From Pseudomonadaceae bacterium (lineage in GTDB: Bacteria; Pseudomonadota; Alphaproteobacteria; UBA2136; UBA6156): 64,000 bases of DNA. Shown one piece after another: positions 8,885 to 17,028 of the stretch. Made by a program: the position numbers and the translations under genes. The notes under the pieces are model-generated. The model was not told the origin of the DNA, did not search any database, and worked only from the letters and a program-made list of their open reading frames with translations. Location: positions 62,001 through 126,000 of the forward strand of contig JACKLD010000012.1 in NCBI GenBank assembly GCA_024236095.1, read 5' to 3'. Each line of letters begins with the position of its first letter. Position 1 is the stretch's first letter.

Positions 8885-10178
8885 CTTGCCGCTTGTTGCA
8901 TTGTTTGCATTGTTAGGACTAGCGTCAACGACCGGTCACGCCGCATGTCCCGCAGCACCTGTTGGCAGCACGTCGGACACGACAGTCATCTTAAAGCACC
9001 TCAGTGACTCGGCAGGGATCGGGCCTGTGAGCATTCTGGATGCCACGAGGGAAGGTGCGGTTGTTTACGATAGCACCGATGATGCCTTGAAGTATTGTGA
9101 CGGTACCAACTGGGTGACGGCAATGCGGATGGTTGACGATGGCACAACATGCTCTGCTGCGTTGGAAGGCACCGTCAAGTATGTCTCGGCGGCGTCACCA
9201 CCGTACAAATACTGCAACGGGAGTACATGGCAGGATTTTAGCCAAGGGGGTGGGGGGACAGCCGACCTCACCCCCTCAGCCTTCAGCTTTACGCCGCTGG
9301 CAGATCAGGCGCTAAGCTCGGTCGTTTTCTCCAGCAGTATAACGGTAGCCGGGCTTGCCAACGCCGCCGGGCTGGGGGTGACAACATCCATCAACAGCGA
9401 CGGTGGGCCGTACTTCAACATCAATGGTGCCGGTTGGACAAACAGCGGCTATGTTGAGAACGGCGACGTTGTGCAGTTGATGATGACCACGGCCAGCGGC
9501 CAGAAAACCTCACTGTCACCAACCTTGACCATCGGAACGGTAAGCGGCCTGTGGAGTGTGACCACGTTGGATGTGGCTCCTACGGTAGCGTTTTCTGATA
9601 ACGCCCATAACGGGAATGGAGGCTCGTCCTATAGCTATACGGCTGGTATTGGCACGGCCAGTTCGGACAGGTATGTGGTGGTATCATTTCAGCATTATAG
9701 CAATACTTTCGGTACGGCTGCCAGCAGCGTGACCATCGGAGGCGTTGCAGCAACTGAGGTTGTCAACTCTTTCAACGGTGGCTCTGAGGCATCACTGTGG
9801 ATCGCCAACGTTCCGACAGGCACCTCGGCGTACATCAACATTACGCTTGATGGTTCGACGAATCGTAGGGCTTCTACAGCCTATGTGCTCTATGGACTGG
9901 AGAGTATGACACCAGTGGTAACGGCCACGGGCACCGGAGCCCCACCTCACGACTTGAGTGTAAGCGTGCCAGCGGGTTCGGTCGCAGTTGGGGCGAATTA
10001 TGCCGAAAGCTGTGGTGGCTTCACCTGGAGCGGCTTGACGGAGAATGTCGATTCTAAAGTTGACACATCACGCCGCTACTCGGCGGCGTCAGCAAGTTTT
10101 GGTTCTGCAGGCACCCAGTCGATTTCTGTGGGGTCGTGCACGTCTTCCCCAGCAAGCGTGTTGGCCGTGTGGAAGTAA
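8871..10178 (+). CDS. Exported tail-fibre-like surface protein, cassette copy 2
   Basis: A 435-residue protein with a signal peptide (cleavage after GHA) and CPAAPVGSTSDT at the mature start. Two tandem units follow: VVYDSTDDALKYCDGTNW and VKYVSAASPPYKYCNGSTW, a motif seen in many predicted adhesins and tail fibres. Residues about 140-230 look like an Ig-like beta domain. The C-terminal 200 residues (YVVVSFQHYS, SVTIGGVAAT) resemble a beta-sandwich found in phage and surface proteins. It is the intact counterpart of the frameshifted gene at 5950-6484, although their C-terminal halves differ. Probably exposed on the cell surface. Confidence 0.7.
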   Translation: MTQSSLPLVALFALLGLASTTGHAACPAAPVGSTSDTTVILKHLSDSAGIGPVSILDATREGAVVYDSTDDALKYCDGTNWVTAMRMVDDGTTCSAALEGTVKYVSAASPPYKYCNGSTWQDFSQGGGGTADLTPSAFSFTPLADQALSSVVFSSSITVAGLANAAGLGVTTSINSDGGPYFNINGAGWTNSGYVENGDVVQLMMTTASGQKTSLSPTLTIGTVSGLWSVTTLDVAPTVAFSDNAHNGNGGSSYSYTAGIGTASSDRYVVVSFQHYSNTFGTAASSVTIGGVAATEVVNSFNGGSEASLWIANVPTGTSAYINITLDGSTNRRASTAYVLYGLESMTPVVTATGTGAPPHDLSVSVPAGSVAVGANYAESCGGFTWSGLTENVDSKVDTSRRYSAASASFGSAGTQSISVGSCTSSPASVLAVWK

Positions 10179-10523
10179 GAAGTGGTTGCGTAGGACGGAC
10201 AGAGAAGTCGTCATACTTGTTGAAAGCCGAATGTCAGACTTCACGCACTCGGAATTTTTGGATTTCGACATTTCAACGAGTTACCAAGCCTCGCTGCGCT
10301 GACTTTTACTCATTAATTGTGAGCATAGAGTGTCCAAATGCTACAGAATTTCCGCCATGGGCCTTAATCCAAAGACTGCGATTATTTTGCAAATTTCTAA
10401 GAATGTCGGTGACAAAACACCCGTTTATATCGAGGAGATTGAGTTAAATCTATCAGCAAACGTCTCACAGGAAATAGAAATCCCGCACCACGAAGTGCAT
10501 CTTAAAGAAGGGGCGATAGTTAA

Positions 10524-11646
10524 GGAACCTCTGACCAACTGACCGGATCATGGCACACTCGAGATATCGATTCGAGAGAGGGATGCGATGAGCCAGCTTT
10601 CATTTTCGTCACTCGACCTTGCGGCCAAGAAGAAGACGACGAAGCGCGAGGTTTTTCTAGGCGAGATGGCGGCGGTGGTGCCGTGGTCTTCGCTCGAAGC
10701 GGTGATCGATCCGTTCTATCCGAAGATGGGCCGGCAAGGAGGCCGCCGGGCATTCCCGCTCACAGTCATGCTGCGCATCTACTGCCTGCAGCAGTGGTAT
10801 CAGCTGCCCGATCCCGGCGCGGAGGAAGCACTCTACGACATTCACTCGATGCGCGCGTTCGCCGGGCTTGAGCTTGGCCGCGATGCGATCCCGGACGAGA
10901 CGACGATCCTCAACTTTCGCCATTTGCTGGAGCGTCACGACCTGACGAAGGCGATCTTCGCGGCCGTGAAGGAGCATCTTGAAGCGCGTGGCACGTTGCT
11001 TCGCGGCGGCACGATTGTGGACGCGACGCTGATCTCGGCATCGCCATCGACGAAAAACAAGGAACGCCAGCGCGATCCCGAGATGCGTCAGTCGAAGAAG
11101 GGCAACCAGTGGTACTTCGGCATGAAGGCGCACATCGGCGTCGATGCGACAAGCGGGCTCGTGCATACGGCGGGCGTGACCGCAGGCAGTGTACACGACG
11201 CGAAGGTGATGGACAATCTGATCCGCGAGGATGATCGTGCGGTCTATGGCGACAGGGCGTATGCGAGCGAACGCAAGAAGCGTGCTGCGCGTCGTGCCGG
11301 TGTCGTGTGGGCGGTGAAGGAAAAGGCAAAACCCGGCAAGGCGCTGACACGCTACATGCGCGCAAAGAACCGCCGCTTCGGCAAGGTGCGCGCCAAGGTC
11401 GAGCACGTGTTCCGCGTCATGAAATGCCAGTTCGGCTACCGCAAGGTCCGCTACCGGGGCATCAAAAAGAACGGCGCGCAGGTGTTTACGCTTCTGGCTT
11501 TGGCAAACATCTACCTGGCACGGCGGAAACTGGCGGCGGCGTGAGGCGGTGAAAGACGCGGGACCCGCAAGCGGGATGCGAACTGCCGAACGGTCGCATC
11601 TCCTCATGCCGACAGGCGGCACAAAAGCGGGTTGGTCAGAGGTTCC
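10524..11646 (+). mobile_element. Complete IS5-family insertion sequence
   Basis: The ends are perfect 16-bp inverted repeats, GGAACCTCTGACCAAC at 10524-10539 and its complement at 11631-11646. They are flanked by a TTAA duplication at 10520-10523 and 11647-11650, matching the YTAR target preference of the IS5 group. The element is 1123 bp and carries one transposase gene in the same orientation. Intact ends and frame suggest recent arrival. It splits the ORF at 10330-11732. Confidence 0.93.
10588..11544 (+). CDS. IS5-group DDE transposase
   Basis: A 318-residue transposase closely resembling the IS5 prototype. The N-terminal DUF772-type region has VIDPFYPK, PLTVMLRIYCLQQWY and NFRHLLE. The catalytic core shows IVDATLI (first Asp), STKNKERQRDPEM, GMKAHIGVDA, YGDRAYAS (second Asp) and KVEHVFRVMKCQFG (catalytic Glu). 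It ends with LLALANIYLARR, normal for full length. No frameshift is visible, so the element is probably active. It catalyses cut-and-paste style movement of its own element. Confidence 0.95.
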   Translation: MSQLSFSSLDLAAKKKTTKREVFLGEMAAVVPWSSLEAVIDPFYPKMGRQGGRRAFPLTVMLRIYCLQQWYQLPDPGAEEALYDIHSMRAFAGLELGRDAIPDETTILNFRHLLERHDLTKAIFAAVKEHLEARGTLLRGGTIVDATLISASPSTKNKERQRDPEMRQSKKGNQWYFGMKAHIGVDATSGLVHTAGVTAGSVHDAKVMDNLIREDDRAVYGDRAYASERKKRAARRAGVVWAVKEKAKPGKALTRYMRAKNRRFGKVRAKVEHVFRVMKCQFGYRKVRYRGIKKNGAQVFTLLALANIYLARRKLAAA

Positions 11647-11650
11647 TTAA

Positions 11651-11971
11651 AGTCTTTGTTGGCAATGAGTGCGTATTCCGGCGACAGGTTTTCCGACCCA
11701 CCGCAGGATTGACTCTTGAAGCAGGCAGCTAACTCGAGCAATCTGCTAGATTGAAAGAATTATTAAAAGCTGTCAGCGCCCAAAAATAGTGTCATATATT
11801 ACAAACACTTATCAGCGCATAATGATTATTATGTCAAATAATAAAAACGTCTCCAACATTCCTTGTTATGCGTTGGCCACATAGCCGGCAACAAAACCCC
11901 TGTCAGATTATACACGCCTGGCGTCTTTCGGGCTTATACATAAACAAGAAGAAACGAGGAGACCCCCCAAC
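11651..11971. other. AT-rich intergenic region after the IS
   Basis: The first 82 nt are the 3' remnant of the ORF broken by the IS. The remainder, especially 11755-11860, is strongly AT-rich compared with the rest of the window and probably holds the promoter of the gene at 11972. No clear -35/-10 pair can be fixed by eye. A GAGGAG ribosome site lies just before the ATG. Confidence 0.5.
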
Positions 11972-12652
11972 ATGCGTTACCGTAGTGCACTTGCCTTTTT
12001 GCTGTTTGCTGCCGCAGCCCATGTGGCTGCGCCGCATGCGCTTGAGGTCTCAGCCGGAAGCAACCGTTTGCAAAATGTCACCAATGGCCTGGATGCCAGA
12101 CTTAATGCCTCGAATGCCATCTTCCAGACAGTGATCAACCAGATCCTCGCCTGCAATAAAAAACGGATGATTTTCACCCCCGACGAAACGGATCCCGAAC
12201 GTGATGCCGATGGCTGCGTCTCCCCTCCTCTTCCCGGGGATATCTCTCTGGAACTTGAAGATGTTACCGTCCCGACTTCGGTTGTACGTAGCGAGACCAA
12301 TGACTTTACCCATACGCTGGTCTTGCCGGCTTCAATCAAACCTTGGGGAGCCCTCTCCTTGCAGATAAACGTCATCAACGGTAAGTATTCCACCGCGCCC
12401 GGAGCTGCGGCAACCTATACGATCGACGACGTAAACGCCGACCAAGCCAAAGTCCAGATCCACAAGGCAACCAGCGACGGCTGCGAGTCTCCCGGAAGCG
12501 CCAGCTATAGGCTTGATGCCTCCTATGATGCGGCGACGCGTAGTATTCTTTTTGAATATAATCGCTCCAGCACAAAAAACACCACGGCTTGCCGCACGAT
12601 CGGTTTTGATATCTACCAATATCAATATAAAAAGGCGGTGCTAACCCAATAA
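11972..12652 (+). CDS. Secreted protein, constant-N/variable-C family, copy B
   Basis: A 226-residue exported protein beginning MRYRSALAFLLFAAAAH, with mature start near ALEVSAG. It shares the family block: DARLNASNA, a helix ending ILACNKKRMIF, then DADGCV. The C-terminal 140 residues (for example YTIDDVNADQAKV and a late CRTIGF) are unlike those of the other two copies. The start MRYR-A and upstream GAGGAG are nearly identical to those of copy C at 13816, so the two derive from a recent duplication including the leader. A strong terminator follows at once. Function unknown; surface or pilus-tip display is a guess. Confidence 0.8.
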   Translation: MRYRSALAFLLFAAAAHVAAPHALEVSAGSNRLQNVTNGLDARLNASNAIFQTVINQILACNKKRMIFTPDETDPERDADGCVSPPLPGDISLELEDVTVPTSVVRSETNDFTHTLVLPASIKPWGALSLQINVINGKYSTAPGAAATYTIDDVNADQAKVQIHKATSDGCESPGSASYRLDASYDAATRSILFEYNRSSTKNTTACRTIGFDIYQYQYKKAVLTQ

Positions 12653-12660
12653 GGGATTTA

Positions 12661-12695
12661 AAAAAGCAACTCCCTTTATAGGGAGTTGCTTTTTA
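12661..12695 (+). terminator. Rho-independent terminator
   Basis: AAAAGCAACTCCC and GGGAGTTGCTTTT form a near-perfect stem around a short TTTATA loop, flanked by A and T runs. It lies 9 nt past the stop of copy B. The symmetry means it could work in both directions. Confidence 0.9.
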
Positions 12696-12788
12696 TGCCC
12701 ATGAAGTGTGTGTCAAACATGTACCCCGTGTCAGAAAAGTGTGTAGCACCAGCAGTACGACTACTTTTCAGCATGTTATTATGCGTAC

Positions 12789-13754
12789 ATGAAAACACCC
12801 CACTTGCTTCTGACGGTTGTTGCGATCGCGGCTCTGAAGGGGGCTCTGGTACATGCAGAAATGGGCAGTGAACTTGCCTATGTAAAATCCTGCTACCGGA
12901 GTGGAAAGACATTTTTGGAGACGTCCGTTTTTCCGGCCAACTCATCATCGCTAACGCCGGAGATGAAGCAACAGCTCGGTAAAAAATTGACGGACCTTTG
13001 CGCCTGCCAGGCTATTGAATTGGCCGAACGTGGAATGCAAGAAGACATGCTTGCCTATGCGTCATTAAATGACCTGCCAGGAACATCCGGGCCAAGTGGA
13101 TTGCGGACGCGCATTCATGATGTTCTCGAATCCGAGGCTGTTATCTCCAGATGTGGTCGCATGATGGGGAAAAGCCCTTCGAAAGGCGCTTCCAGCAATT
13201 CTGTACCAGAGACACCAGAACACCGAACTGCTGACATTCATTACCAATATGATCAGGCTCTTATGCAAACCGTCATAGAAAAAGAGCGGAAAAAACCACG
13301 CAGCGTCCTACTTGAAAAGTTTGAAGCCGCCCCATCCTCATACGCCACGGCGTTACAAACAGCTACACACCTTGTGAAGGATATCTCGAAAGCGGCCGGC
13401 TTGGAGGAAGGTGAAGCGAAAGTCCTGACACTTCTTGTCGCCACCACAATATTCCACCAGAAGATACAATGCTGTCATGGCACATACGCGCTTGATAATG
13501 CCGCCATTGCCTCTTTAAAGACACTCTCGGACAAAATCTCAAAAGATTTCAGTGTCAAGAAGGCCATACAAGATACTCTCGGCAAAGAAGACATTCAGGC
13601 ACGGAGCATATTTTCGGCCATACCGTCCCTCAAAACCAAGGCGCTGAAAGCTCGTGCCAAGATGTTGTTTCAAGACGATGCCCCACAATACTGGATGCTA
13701 GACAAAACCAAAGAACAGGAAACGCAACTACGGCTTTGGATTGTCAAAAAGTGA
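12789..13754 (+). CDS. Exported protein of unknown function
   Basis: A 321-residue protein with a signal peptide (cleavage likely near VHA). The mature chain is largely alpha-helical by composition, with cysteines at SCYRSG, LCACQA, SRCGRM and IQCCHG that could form disulphides. I recognise no domain. It sits between two members of the constant-N/variable-C family. Its 3' end lies 61 nt before the start of copy C, with no terminator between, so it may be cotranscribed with it. Base composition is lower in GC than the housekeeping genes, fitting the accessory island. Confidence 0.7.
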   Translation: MKTPHLLLTVVAIAALKGALVHAEMGSELAYVKSCYRSGKTFLETSVFPANSSSLTPEMKQQLGKKLTDLCACQAIELAERGMQEDMLAYASLNDLPGTSGPSGLRTRIHDVLESEAVISRCGRMMGKSPSKGASSNSVPETPEHRTADIHYQYDQALMQTVIEKERKKPRSVLLEKFEAAPSSYATALQTATHLVKDISKAAGLEEGEAKVLTLLVATTIFHQKIQCCHGTYALDNAAIASLKTLSDKISKDFSVKKAIQDTLGKEDIQARSIFSAIPSLKTKALKARAKMLFQDDAPQYWMLDKTKEQETQLRLWIVKK

Positions 13755-13815
13755 CTTTGTCAGCCGCAGTTTGTGCATTTCAACATACATGTCAGAGGAT
13801 AAGGAGTCCCTAAAC

Positions 13816-14394
13816 ATGCGTTACCGTAATGCATTTGCCGTTTTTTTGTTGGCTGCCATGGCTTATGGCTCAGGCGTCCATGCTCTTGAGGTTACGGCAG
13901 GCAACACCAACCAACAAACCATCGCCAATGCAATGGATGCCCGGCTGAACGCCAGTAACGCCCTGCTCCAGGCCACCATCAACAGCATCCTTACCTGCAA
14001 CAACAAAGGCATGGTCTTCAACTCCGATCCGGCCGTTACTTCGGGGAAAGACGCCGACGGCTGCGTGCCCGTGGGCGGCAGCCCAACGTCGGAGCTGATC
14101 TGGTCGGGAATGGAAAAGGACGCAACCGGCCTTTCCCTTCTTTCTGGAAAAAGGTTCTCCGATTACACATCCCTGACATTTATTGGTGGGCGCTATAACA
14201 GTGCAGGTTCCACATTTGCCGGTGATACCGTGACAGTGCCTGTCGATGTCTTTGCCGCCAATGCCTATATCGGCGCCCAGACGTTCAGCGGGAACGACTC
14301 TGGATATTTCCGCGTCCGGCGCGTGAATGATACCACCTTTAATACCGAAAGTTATCGCAACGCCGCGGTCTACCAAATCTGGGGAACGAAATAA
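13816..14394 (+). CDS. Secreted protein, constant-N/variable-C family, copy C
   Basis: A 192-residue exported protein starting MRYRNAFAVFLLAAMAYG, with ALEVTAG at the mature end. ATG 13816 is chosen over an upstream in-frame start at 13741 because AAGGAGT precedes it and because copy B begins with the same MRYR sequence. The shared block reads DARLNASNA, a helix ending ILTCNNKGMVF, then DADGCV. The tail (SLTFIGGRYNSAGS, FRVRRVNDTTF) is specific to this copy. A tRNA-Leu on the other strand follows 8 nt later, marking the edge of the island. Confidence 0.8.
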   Translation: MRYRNAFAVFLLAAMAYGSGVHALEVTAGNTNQQTIANAMDARLNASNALLQATINSILTCNNKGMVFNSDPAVTSGKDADGCVPVGGSPTSELIWSGMEKDATGLSLLSGKRFSDYTSLTFIGGRYNSAGSTFAGDTVTVPVDVFAANAYIGAQTFSGNDSGYFRVRRVNDTTFNTESYRNAAVYQIWGTK

Positions 14395-14402
14395 CCTGAT
14401 AT

Positions 14403-14487
14403 TGGTGCGGTCAAGAGGACTCGAACCTCCACGGTGTTACCCGTCAGCCCCTCAAGCTGATGCGTCTACCAATTCCGCCATGACCGC
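14403..14487 (-). tRNA. tRNA-Leu (GAG)
   Basis: On the minus strand the sequence folds as a class II tRNA. It has a GCGGTCA acceptor strand, a D arm with GGTAGACGC, anticodon arm TCAGC-TTGAGGG-GCTGA giving GAG, a variable arm, a T arm with GGTTCGAGTCC, and an encoded ACCA end at 14403-14406. It lies exactly at the border between the accessory island and the lipB region, a typical integration-site position, although no attachment repeat was found. Confidence 0.93.
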
Positions 14488-14554
14488 GCGTGTATCGGCT
14501 GGGGCTATATACCCCAGCCTTTGAGTTTCGCCAACCTGAAAATGCGCCGGTAGG

Positions 14555-14842
14555 CTATCGTGCCCGCAACAAAGATGACGGATCGAAGCACCCGACACTC
14601 TCCAACACGGTGGTTCCATACACGGGCGGCGCCATCTCCTTGTCGAGCAGCATAAGGCAATATCCGCTTTCGCGCTGGAGGCGTTCGAGCGCCCTCAGTT
14701 GCTCTTTCCGGGCCAAATAATCCTTGATACGCTGGCTGAAGCGTTGTCCGTCTCCCTCCATCGCACGTGCCGACAGCGGCTGCGTTGCAACAACCCCGGC
14801 TACCGCCGTCGCCGCGACAACCGATTTGATAAATGTGCTCAT
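14555..14842 (-). CDS. Small exported protein of unknown function
   Basis: A 95-residue protein. I chose the MSTFIKSVVAATAVAG start because it gives a signal peptide with cleavage near ARA. The mature part has a charged helical stretch (RIKDYLARKEQLRALERLQ) and two cysteines (GYCLML and VGCFDP) that may pair. Longer in-frame starts run into the divergent lipB gene and would bury the signal. Nothing in it identifies a family. Confidence 0.55.
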   Translation of the reverse strand: MSTFIKSVVAATAVAGVVATQPLSARAMEGDGQRFSQRIKDYLARKEQLRALERLQRESGYCLMLLDKEMAPPVYGTTVLESVGCFDPSSLLRAR

Positions 14843-14881
14843 GCTGACACTCTGCCCCAGTTGTGCCATATATTCAAGCCC

Positions 14882-15505
14882 ATGGAGATCATCCGCCTGC
14901 CCGGCCTTACCCTCTACCCTGCCGCCATGGCCCGCATGGACGCGGCGGTAGAGCGTGTGCTGGCGGGTGGCACCGAAACACTCTTTTTGCTGGAGCACGA
15001 CCCCGTTTTCACCATCGGCAGCAGCGGCGATGCCGCCACCGAAGTGTTGGACGCGGGCAACATCCCCGTTCTCCCCACCGGACGCGGCGGCAAAACCACC
15101 TACCACGGCCCCGGCCAGTTGGTGGCTTATGTGATTAAAGACTTACGCAAATCAAAAGACTTACGCAAATATATTCAAGTATTGCAAGAATGGACGATTA
15201 CCACCCTCGCCGATTTGGGCGTGGACGCCTTCACCACCGATGACATCGGCGTGTGGGTGAACAGCCCCGACGCGCCTGCACCCGCCAAAATCGCCGCCAT
15301 CGGCGTGCGGGTGCGCAAATGGGTGGCCTTTCATGGGGTGGCCATCAATGTGAATCCCGACCTCGCGGCGTTCCAACGCATTGTCCCCTGTGGGCTTGCC
15401 AAACCCGTTACCAGCCTTGCTGAATTAGGCATTTCTGCAACCCTGCAACAGGTGGAGGAGCGGCTTGTCGCCAATACCTCGCATTGCCTGAATTCCCAAG
15501 TATAA
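14882..15505 (+). CDS. lipB: Octanoyl-[ACP]:protein octanoyltransferase
   Basis: Moves octanoate from acyl carrier protein to lipoyl domains, the first step of lipoate cofactor assembly in the cytoplasm. The 207-residue protein has the family motifs RGGKTTYHGPGQL near residue 68, the catalytic Lys136 in AKIAAIGV and Cys170 in VPCGL. ATG 14882 is used; a longer upstream frame has no support. A tandem 18-nt repeat at about 15138-15173 encodes DLRKS/DLRKY and is AT-rich. The gap to the VirB11-like gene is only 7 nt. Confidence 0.95.
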   Translation: MEIIRLPGLTLYPAAMARMDAAVERVLAGGTETLFLLEHDPVFTIGSSGDAATEVLDAGNIPVLPTGRGGKTTYHGPGQLVAYVIKDLRKSKDLRKYIQVLQEWTITTLADLGVDAFTTDDIGVWVNSPDAPAPAKIAAIGVRVRKWVAFHGVAINVNPDLAAFQRIVPCGLAKPVTSLAELGISATLQQVEERLVANTSHCLNSQV

Positions 15506-15512
15506 ATAAGAT

Positions 15513-16502
15513 ATGTCCAACCTCATCCAACAAGCAGGCCAAACCCTCACGCCAGAGATGGAGGCGCTGGGGCAAAAGTACGGCCTCAACCGGGTGGAAA
15601 CCCGCTTTTTAGGTCCCCTGCTCAAGTACTTCGAGGCGCCCGACATCCGCGAGCTGGTCATCAACGAGCCCGGCAAGGTGGGGTACGAATATGCCGACGG
15701 CAGCTGGAAGTGGGTCGACGCCCCGGAACTGACCACCGAACAGCTGGAAGATGCCGCCCGCATGCTGGCCAACTTCACCGGTGAAATCTTCACGCCGGAG
15801 CATCCCATCCTTTCCTGCAAAATGCCCGGCGGCCACCGCGTGCAGATTGTGGCCGGCCACCACACCACCAAGCATTTCACCCTCACCGCGCGGATTGCCC
15901 ACAAGAAAGACTTCACGCTGGATAGCTTCGAGATGCCGGACGAAACGCGCCAGCAAATCATCAGCGATATCAAGAACAAGCGCACCATCCTCATCTCCGG
16001 TGGCACCAGCACGGGGAAAACCAGCTTCATGAACGCCGCCCTGCAACACATCCCCCTGCACGAGCGGCTGATTACCATGGAAGACGTGCCGGAACTGGAC
16101 GTGCCCCATCCCAATTGCGCACCGCTCATCTTCGGCGGCGCCAACCGTGACCCGACCGGGAAGGAAATCCGCGAAATCCTCAACGCCTGCCTGCGGATGC
16201 GCCCCGACCGCATTCTGCTGGGGGAAATCCGCAAGGAAAACGCCTTCGCTTTCTGTTCGGCCATCAACACCGGGCATGAAGGCTCCATGGCGACCATTCA
16301 CGCCAACAGCCCGGATACCGCGCTGGATGCGGTCATCAACCGCGTGATGATGAACGGCGATATCGCCGAGAACGCGCTGGCCGTGTTGCGCCGCCAGTTG
16401 GAAGCCGACATTTACGGCATTGTCCAGCTCACCCGCGTGGGCCCCAAGGTGACGGCGTATTACAAGGTGTTGAAAGCCGCCACACCCCCTCCCCAATCTT
16501 GA
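15513..16502 (+). CDS. VirB11-like secretion ATPase, isolated
   Basis: A 329-residue hexameric ATPase of the VirB11/PilT superfamily, which powers type IV secretion or pilus assembly at the inner membrane. Walker A is GGTSTGKT at residues 163-170. An Asp-box-like EDVPEL, a Walker B-like RPDRILLGEI and the histidine box GHEGSMATIHAN follow in the expected order. The N-terminal domain is the normal size for VirB11. No other VirB gene lies within this window, and the gene sits 7 nt after lipB. Either its secretion system is encoded elsewhere or the protein works with a scattered rvh-like system. Confidence 0.88.
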   Translation: MSNLIQQAGQTLTPEMEALGQKYGLNRVETRFLGPLLKYFEAPDIRELVINEPGKVGYEYADGSWKWVDAPELTTEQLEDAARMLANFTGEIFTPEHPILSCKMPGGHRVQIVAGHHTTKHFTLTARIAHKKDFTLDSFEMPDETRQQIISDIKNKRTILISGGTSTGKTSFMNAALQHIPLHERLITMEDVPELDVPHPNCAPLIFGGANRDPTGKEIREILNACLRMRPDRILLGEIRKENAFAFCSAINTGHEGSMATIHANSPDTALDAVINRVMMNGDIAENALAVLRRQLEADIYGIVQLTRVGPKVTAYYKVLKAATPPPQS

Positions 16503-16555
16503 TAAGTATACGCAACATCTTGATATCGCTTTAATCACCTCCCCCTTGCCAAAAG

Positions 16556-16564
16556 TTATCCACA
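16556..16564 (+). promoter_or_regulatory. Perfect DnaA-box sequence
   Basis: TTATCCACA, the consensus DnaA box, lies in the gap before the gene at 16601. A second exact copy lies inside that gene at 16734-16742. No AT-rich unwinding region or further boxes were noticed, so an origin is not claimed. Confidence 0.4.
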
Positions 16565-16600
16565 AGGGTAGTGTGCGGGCTAAGTAAAGGAGGGATCGTC

Positions 16601-17023
16601 ATGGGTAAGCATGATAAATACGCTGATATGCTGCTCAAGGTCATCCTGTCCGAATACCCTCTGCGGCCCCGCGATGGCGTATTGACCAAAAAAGCTCATT
16701 TGTTCGATTGGCAACAAGCGATTCAGGATGCATTTATCCACACCCAAGCAGGATTTCGGGCAAAGGATGGGGCGATGAGCTTTTCAACCCCGCTGGAACA
16801 AAGATTTTACAAAGGTCTTGTCGCCGAACTTAAAAATGCCACCACGCACCAACAACGCTTGGCGCTCATTCACACTGCCCTGACTCACGGCGCCCAGCGT
16901 TATGACGAGTTGGAAGCCGAGCGTCCTCACAACAATCCCGACCCGGAAGCTGCTTATCGCGCCGCCTTGGCTGACGCCGAAGCAGGACGCGCCCATAATA
17001 GCGAGCTTGTCAGCACACGGTAG
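16601..17023 (+). CDS. Hypothetical protein
   Basis: A 140-residue soluble protein with no recognised family. ATG 16601 is preceded by AAGGAGGG at an ideal distance, which makes the gene credible. The sequence is mixed helical, with a glutamate-rich C-terminal third (RYDELEAERPHNNPDPEAAYRAA broken here by my reading into two helices). It is convergent with pyrG, 5 nt apart. A DnaA-box sequence lies inside it and another just upstream. Confidence 0.65.
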   Translation: MGKHDKYADMLLKVILSEYPLRPRDGVLTKKAHLFDWQQAIQDAFIHTQAGFRAKDGAMSFSTPLEQRFYKGLVAELKNATTHQQRLALIHTALTHGAQRYDELEAERPHNNPDPEAAYRAALADAEAGRAHNSELVSTR

Positions 17024-17028
17024 CGCTA

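Larger units (their letters stand above)
10330..11732 (+). pseudogene. Small ORF split by the IS5-type element
   Basis: Joining 10330-10523 to 11651-11732 and dropping the IS with one TTAA copy restores one uninterrupted frame of 91 codons. It starts at GTG 10330, runs through EIPHHEVHLKEGAIVK before the IS, continues VFVGNECVFRRQVF after it and ends at TAA 11730-11732. The clean frame across the target duplication supports a formerly intact gene. The product is not recognised. With the IS present, the 5' part reads into the element and stops at 10540-10542. Confidence 0.55.

Noticed and set aside
4145..14400. Prophage
   Set aside because: Tail-fibre-like motifs occur, but the proteins have signal peptides and no capsid, terminase, portal, integrase or lysis gene is present.
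16556..16742. Replication origin
   Set aside because: Only two DnaA boxes, no AT-rich unwinding element and no dnaA, dnaN or parAB nearby.
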